From Bacteroidota bacterium (GTDB lineage Bacteria; Bacteroidota; Bacteroidia; Chitinophagales; JADJOU01): a stretch of 64,000 nt of DNA. This document shows positions 61,601-64,000 of the stretch, one piece after another. Where the stretch lies: contig JADJOU010000001.1 of the NCBI GenBank assembly GCA_016713645.1, positions 62,001 to 126,000 on the forward strand, read 5' to 3'. The position numbers and the translations under genes are program-made. Under the pieces are notes generated by a model. The model saw nothing but the letters and a program-made list of their open reading frames with translations, was not told where the DNA came from and did no database searches. Positions within the stretch are counted from its first letter, which is position 1. Each line of letters opens with the position of its first letter.

Positions 61601-61701
61601 TCGATAAAATCCTCTGTAAATTGCAGTGTTTGTTGCGCTAGCAGCTGAATTGTGCCAATAAAAAGGAAAAGTGTTAAAAAATAATTTGCTTTATCGCGCA
61701 T
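58632..61701 (-). CDS. Large tetratricopeptide-repeat lipoprotein-like/periplasmic protein (three frameshifts)
   Basis: About 1,022 residues when joined. Signal peptide YFLTLFLFIGTIQLLAQ, then some 25 TPR-like units (examples AKVHFDRALDLLP, YYTAVCVAKLNYPIAEEKL, AVKDYEFLFADENSTYYEKV). Breaks: near 60772 (one extra G; NLKELQLADGELAQ), near 60683 (one extra or two missing; EARASFASVAKY) and near 59660 (one A missing; ENKMDNALVYYK). Periplasmic TPR proteins act as scaffolds or in envelope assembly. Being first in a unit with the receptor, ExbB, ExbD and TonB it probably organises that complex; inference only. Confidence 0.8.
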
Positions 61702-61860
61702 GTTGGATGATTAAATAATCCTCGTTCAACTTAATTTAAGAGAATTATATTTACAACGCAAAAATTATCAAATTTTGCATGGGAGAGCATTCTAATTATA
61801 AACATTGCGATGTTGAATAGTTTCTATCTTGTCCTGCATTAAATAGGCTAAAGTCGCACC

Positions 61861-62547
61861 ATGAATATCATTACACTTCAAAATCTAGTAAAGAATTACT
61901 ACCTCTGGAAGCAAGAAATTCAAGTGTTAAAGAATATTAACCTCAAAATCGACAAGAGCGAATATGTGGCTTTAATGGGCACCAGTGGCTCCGGCAAATC
62001 CACTTTGATGAATATTCTAGGATGTCTAGATACTGCCACTTCGGGCGAATATATCCTCAACAATATCAACGTCCGAAACATGGATGATGATGCCTTGGCC
62101 AAGGTGCGCAATCAAGAAATTGGCTTTGTATTTCAGCAATTCAATCTTTTGCCAAGATTGACTGCCTTGGAAAATGTCGCGCTGCCCTTGCAATATGCGG
62201 GCATGGACAAAAAGAAGCGTATGGAGCGCGCCGAGGAAGTTATGGTCTCTGTTCAATTGCAAGACCGCATGCACCATAAGCCCAATGAGCTCTCTGGGGG
62301 CCAGAAGCAAAGAGTGGCGATTGCGCGAAGCATCGTCAACAATCCCTCAATCATTTTGGCTGACGAGCCTACAGGGAATCTAGATAGCAAGACTTCTCAT
62401 GAAATCATGAAAATATTCGAGGAAATTAGTTCCAGAGGAAATACCGTAATTTTGGTCACGCACGAAGAGGATATTGCATTATTTGCAAAGCGCGTCATCA
62501 GATTGAAAGACGGGATGATTGATGGGGATACTATGAATAAGAAGTAA
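61861..62547 (+). CDS. ABC transporter ATP-binding protein (LolD/MacB type)
   Basis: 228 residues, intact. Walker A MGTSGSGKST (40-48), Q-loop FVFQQFNLLP, signature LSGGQKQRVAIARS (about 144), Walker B ILADEPTGNLD, H-loop LVTHEEDIA. This subfamily works with MacB/LolCE-type permeases to move lipoproteins or peptides. No permease lies beside it. Divergent from the TPR gene. Confidence 0.9.
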   Translation: MNIITLQNLVKNYYLWKQEIQVLKNINLKIDKSEYVALMGTSGSGKSTLMNILGCLDTATSGEYILNNINVRNMDDDALAKVRNQEIGFVFQQFNLLPRLTALENVALPLQYAGMDKKKRMERAEEVMVSVQLQDRMHHKPNELSGGQKQRVAIARSIVNNPSIILADEPTGNLDSKTSHEIMKIFEEISSRGNTVILVTHEEDIALFAKRVIRLKDGMIDGDTMNKK

Positions 62548-62571
62548 ATTGTTTTAAGGGGCGGTTAAGCT

Positions 62572-62934
62572 TTAAGAGTGATAAACCCTTGACATGACGA
62601 TTTTCCCATTTGAAATATTGAGCACTTCTCCGACGCGCAAATCAGGTTCTCCTGGGTTTTGGCGCATATATTCCATAAATACTTGTTCGTTGTCTTTCAT
62701 CAATTTGATGATTTCGTAGTGCAATTGAGGCATTCGTTCAAAAGCGTCATTCCACCAAGCTCTGAGTGCATCGCTTCCTTTAATCCAACCTTTGGTATGT
62801 GGCTGACTAATTTTTAATTTAGGGCTATAATGCTCTGCATCGTCATCATACAAATCAATGAGCGCATCGATATCTTTGTTATTAAAGGCATCAAACCATT
62901 GATGGGCTATTTCAAAAAAATCTGTCATCGTCAA
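62572..62934 (-). CDS. NTF2-like (SnoaL-type) protein
   Basis: 120 residues. AHQWFDAFNNKDIDALIDLYDDDAEHYSP and WNDAFERMPQLHYEI are the cone-shaped NTF2 fold used as small enzymes or ligand pockets. The activity is unknown. It lies 25 bp after yqgE, co-transcribed. Confidence 0.85.
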   Translation of the reverse strand: MTMTDFFEIAHQWFDAFNNKDIDALIDLYDDDAEHYSPKLKISQPHTKGWIKGSDALRAWWNDAFERMPQLHYEIIKLMKDNEQVFMEYMRQNPGEPDLRVGEVLNISNGKIVMSRVYHS

Positions 62935-62959
62935 TAATTTAAGGGCAAACTAGGATAAA

Positions 62960-63523
62960 TCAGTTTAATAATGGACTGAGCGGATAATGCGCAATTTTTT
63001 CAAATTCACCACCCATATTGATTAGGACATCCTTCCAGAGAGAAGATTCTCTATGGTTGAAAATATAATCTGGGTTACTCTCCGCGACAATCCAGCTATC
63101 CTCTTCCATTTCTTCTTCAATTTGACCGACATTCCAACCGGCATATCCCAATAGGAATTTGATTTGATTTGGCTCCACTTTCCCCAACTGGATGAGCTCT
63201 TTGAGGTGATCATAGTTGCCACTCCAATAAATGCCCTTTTCGATTTCGACTTTCTCCTCCAATTCTTCAATGGTGTGCAAATAATGCAGGGTATTGGATT
63301 CGACAGGTCCGCCGTAATAGACTTTTGCATCGAACTTAGGGAATCCAGCAACTGCTTCATTGATATTAATGGTGAGGGGCTTATTGATGATATAGCCAAA
63401 ACTGCCTTCTATATTGTGGTTGCAGAGGAGAATGACAGACCGACCAAAGTATTCATCCTGCAAAAAAGGGTCAGAAAGCAGAAAAACCCCTTTTTGTATA
63501 TTTATTTTCTTTTGAAGTAACAT
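62960..63523 (-). CDS. YqgE/AlgH family protein
   Basis: 187 residues. GVFLLSDPFLQDEYFGRSVILLCNH and GSFGYIINKPLTI open the family fold, YYGGPVESNTLHYLH and FLLGYAGWNVGQIEEE complete it. The biochemical role is not settled in any organism. Intact. First gene before the NTF2-like gene. Confidence 0.92.
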   Translation of the reverse strand: MLLQKKINIQKGVFLLSDPFLQDEYFGRSVILLCNHNIEGSFGYIINKPLTININEAVAGFPKFDAKVYYGGPVESNTLHYLHTIEELEEKVEIEKGIYWSGNYDHLKELIQLGKVEPNQIKFLLGYAGWNVGQIEEEMEEDSWIVAESNPDYIFNHRESSLWKDVLINMGGEFEKIAHYPLSPLLN

Positions 63524-63641
63524 AAAGTAAAATTAAAGGTTACAAATTTATAGACGTAAAAAAGATGCAAAAGGTTTCGTTTGTGAACAATTATTCATAA
63601 AATGTTAATTATAAAGAAATAGTGCGGTTCACAATTTTATC

Positions 63642-63649
63642 TAGCTTTG
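63642..63649 (+). promoter_or_regulatory. -7 box of the cupredoxin-like gene
   Basis: TAGCTTTG matches TAnnTTTG, 16 bp before the ATG at 63666. The -33 box is weak. Confidence 0.5.
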
Positions 63650-63665
63650 TGGCTCAAATTTCACT

Positions 63666-64000
63666 ATGAAAAAGATTCTTTCCATTGCGATTCTCTCACT
63701 CATGATAAGCTTTCAGGCTAAATCCACCATTGTCACCATCAATGCGACAGCGGCCAATAAATTTTCGCCCGATTCGGTCGTCATTCGATGGGGCGATACC
63801 ATCCAATTTGGCAATATGTCAGGGCATCGCGCCATAGAAGTATCGAGTACCGCATGGAATGCCAATGGTAAAACAGCTGCTGCAGGCGGTTTCAATACCG
63901 TATCTGCTGGAAATACAATTACCAATTTAAATATTGGCGTACACTATTATGTGGATACTCATTTTGTGGCCACGGATACGATGAAAGGGCGAATTTGTGT
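63666..64000 (+). CDS. Exported cupredoxin-like protein (3' end beyond window)
   Basis: 111 codons to the edge. Signal peptide MKKILSIAILSLMISFQAKS, then NKFSPDSVVIRWGDTIQF, the N-terminal strand of plastocyanin-like domains, SGHRAIEVSS with a candidate copper His, and YYVDTHFVATDTMKGRICV, where relatives have the Cys/His cluster. The rest of the copper site is either modified or beyond the edge. A C-terminal T9SS tail may follow outside the window. Confidence 0.7.
   Translation, partial: MKKILSIAILSLMISFQAKSTIVTINATAANKFSPDSVVIRWGDTIQFGNMSGHRAIEVSSTAWNANGKTAAAGGFNTVSAGNTITNLNIGVHYYVDTHFVATDTMKGRIC

Noticed and set aside
1..64000. tRNA or rRNA genes
   Set aside because: No cloverleaf, TTCGA-type loop in context or rRNA-conserved stretch was noticed; a covariance search would settle it.

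Overview
The window is a low-GC (roughly 38-40% by eye) stretch of a Bacteroidota chromosome, probably from an uncultured Saprospirales/Chitinophagales-like or related lineage. The evidence is the Bacteroidota promoter signature (TTTG, about 19 bp, TAnnTTTG) before several genes, PorP/SprF plus gliding-type C-terminal-domain proteins of the type IX secretion system (T9SS), BatD, PadR-PspC and DksA-like/LspA pairs, a TPR/outer-membrane/ExbB-ExbD-TonB cluster, and intergenic repeats of kinds common in this phylum. The exact order cannot be fixed from sequence alone.

Layout. 1-9.6 kb (minus strand): an edge-truncated PspC protein with its PadR regulator, lon, the ribosomal block rplM-rpsI-rpsB-tsf, a Cys-rich lipoprotein, surE and trxA. 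9.6-18.7 kb: two tandem T9SS cassettes, each a large repeat adhesin with a CHU_C-type C-terminus next to a PorP/SprF protein. 18.8-23.4 kb (plus): an NlpC/P60 hydrolase, a Ste24-like M48 protease, rplU, an rpmA with a helix-hairpin-helix extension, and comM. 23.8-27.8 kb: an AT-rich accessory module, with a LysM protein carrying a zincin-like C-terminus, an unrecognised partner of about 620 residues and a divergent XRE regulator with palindromic operators. 28-39.5 kb: mutS, an FAH-family hydrolase, a cytochrome-like protein, a DUF2279-like protein, unknown secreted proteins, batD, lspA and a DksA-like gene, separated by repeat-rich gaps. 39.7-49.6 kb: a double AAA+ CbxX-type ATPase, dnaG, an M1 aminopeptidase and a P-type cation ATPase. 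49.6-53 kb: a pirin-yceI-nitroreductase locus that has been duplicated and partly deleted. 54-64 kb: ssb, a TonB-ExbD-ExbB-outer-membrane-TPR cluster, an ABC ATPase, an NTF2-like protein, YqgE and an edge-truncated cupredoxin-like protein.

A caution for every reader: I count more than 30 single- or double-base indels that split otherwise well-conserved genes (lon, mutS, dnaG, batD, both yceI copies and others), mostly in short homopolymers and mostly missing bases. Essential and selected genes are hit as often as others, so I read most as consensus errors of the assembly and report these genes at full length with the break positions. One pair in the AAA+ gene compensates and hides inside an intact reading frame.

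The most interesting biology is the LysM-zincin/unknown/XRE module at 23.8-27.8 kb, whose composition and layout suggest a swapped-in C-terminal effector domain. Next come the L27-HhH fusion, the paired T9SS cassettes, the AAA+ ATPase with duplicated N-terminal domains, and the crowd of dispersed palindromic repeats between 27 and 54 kb.
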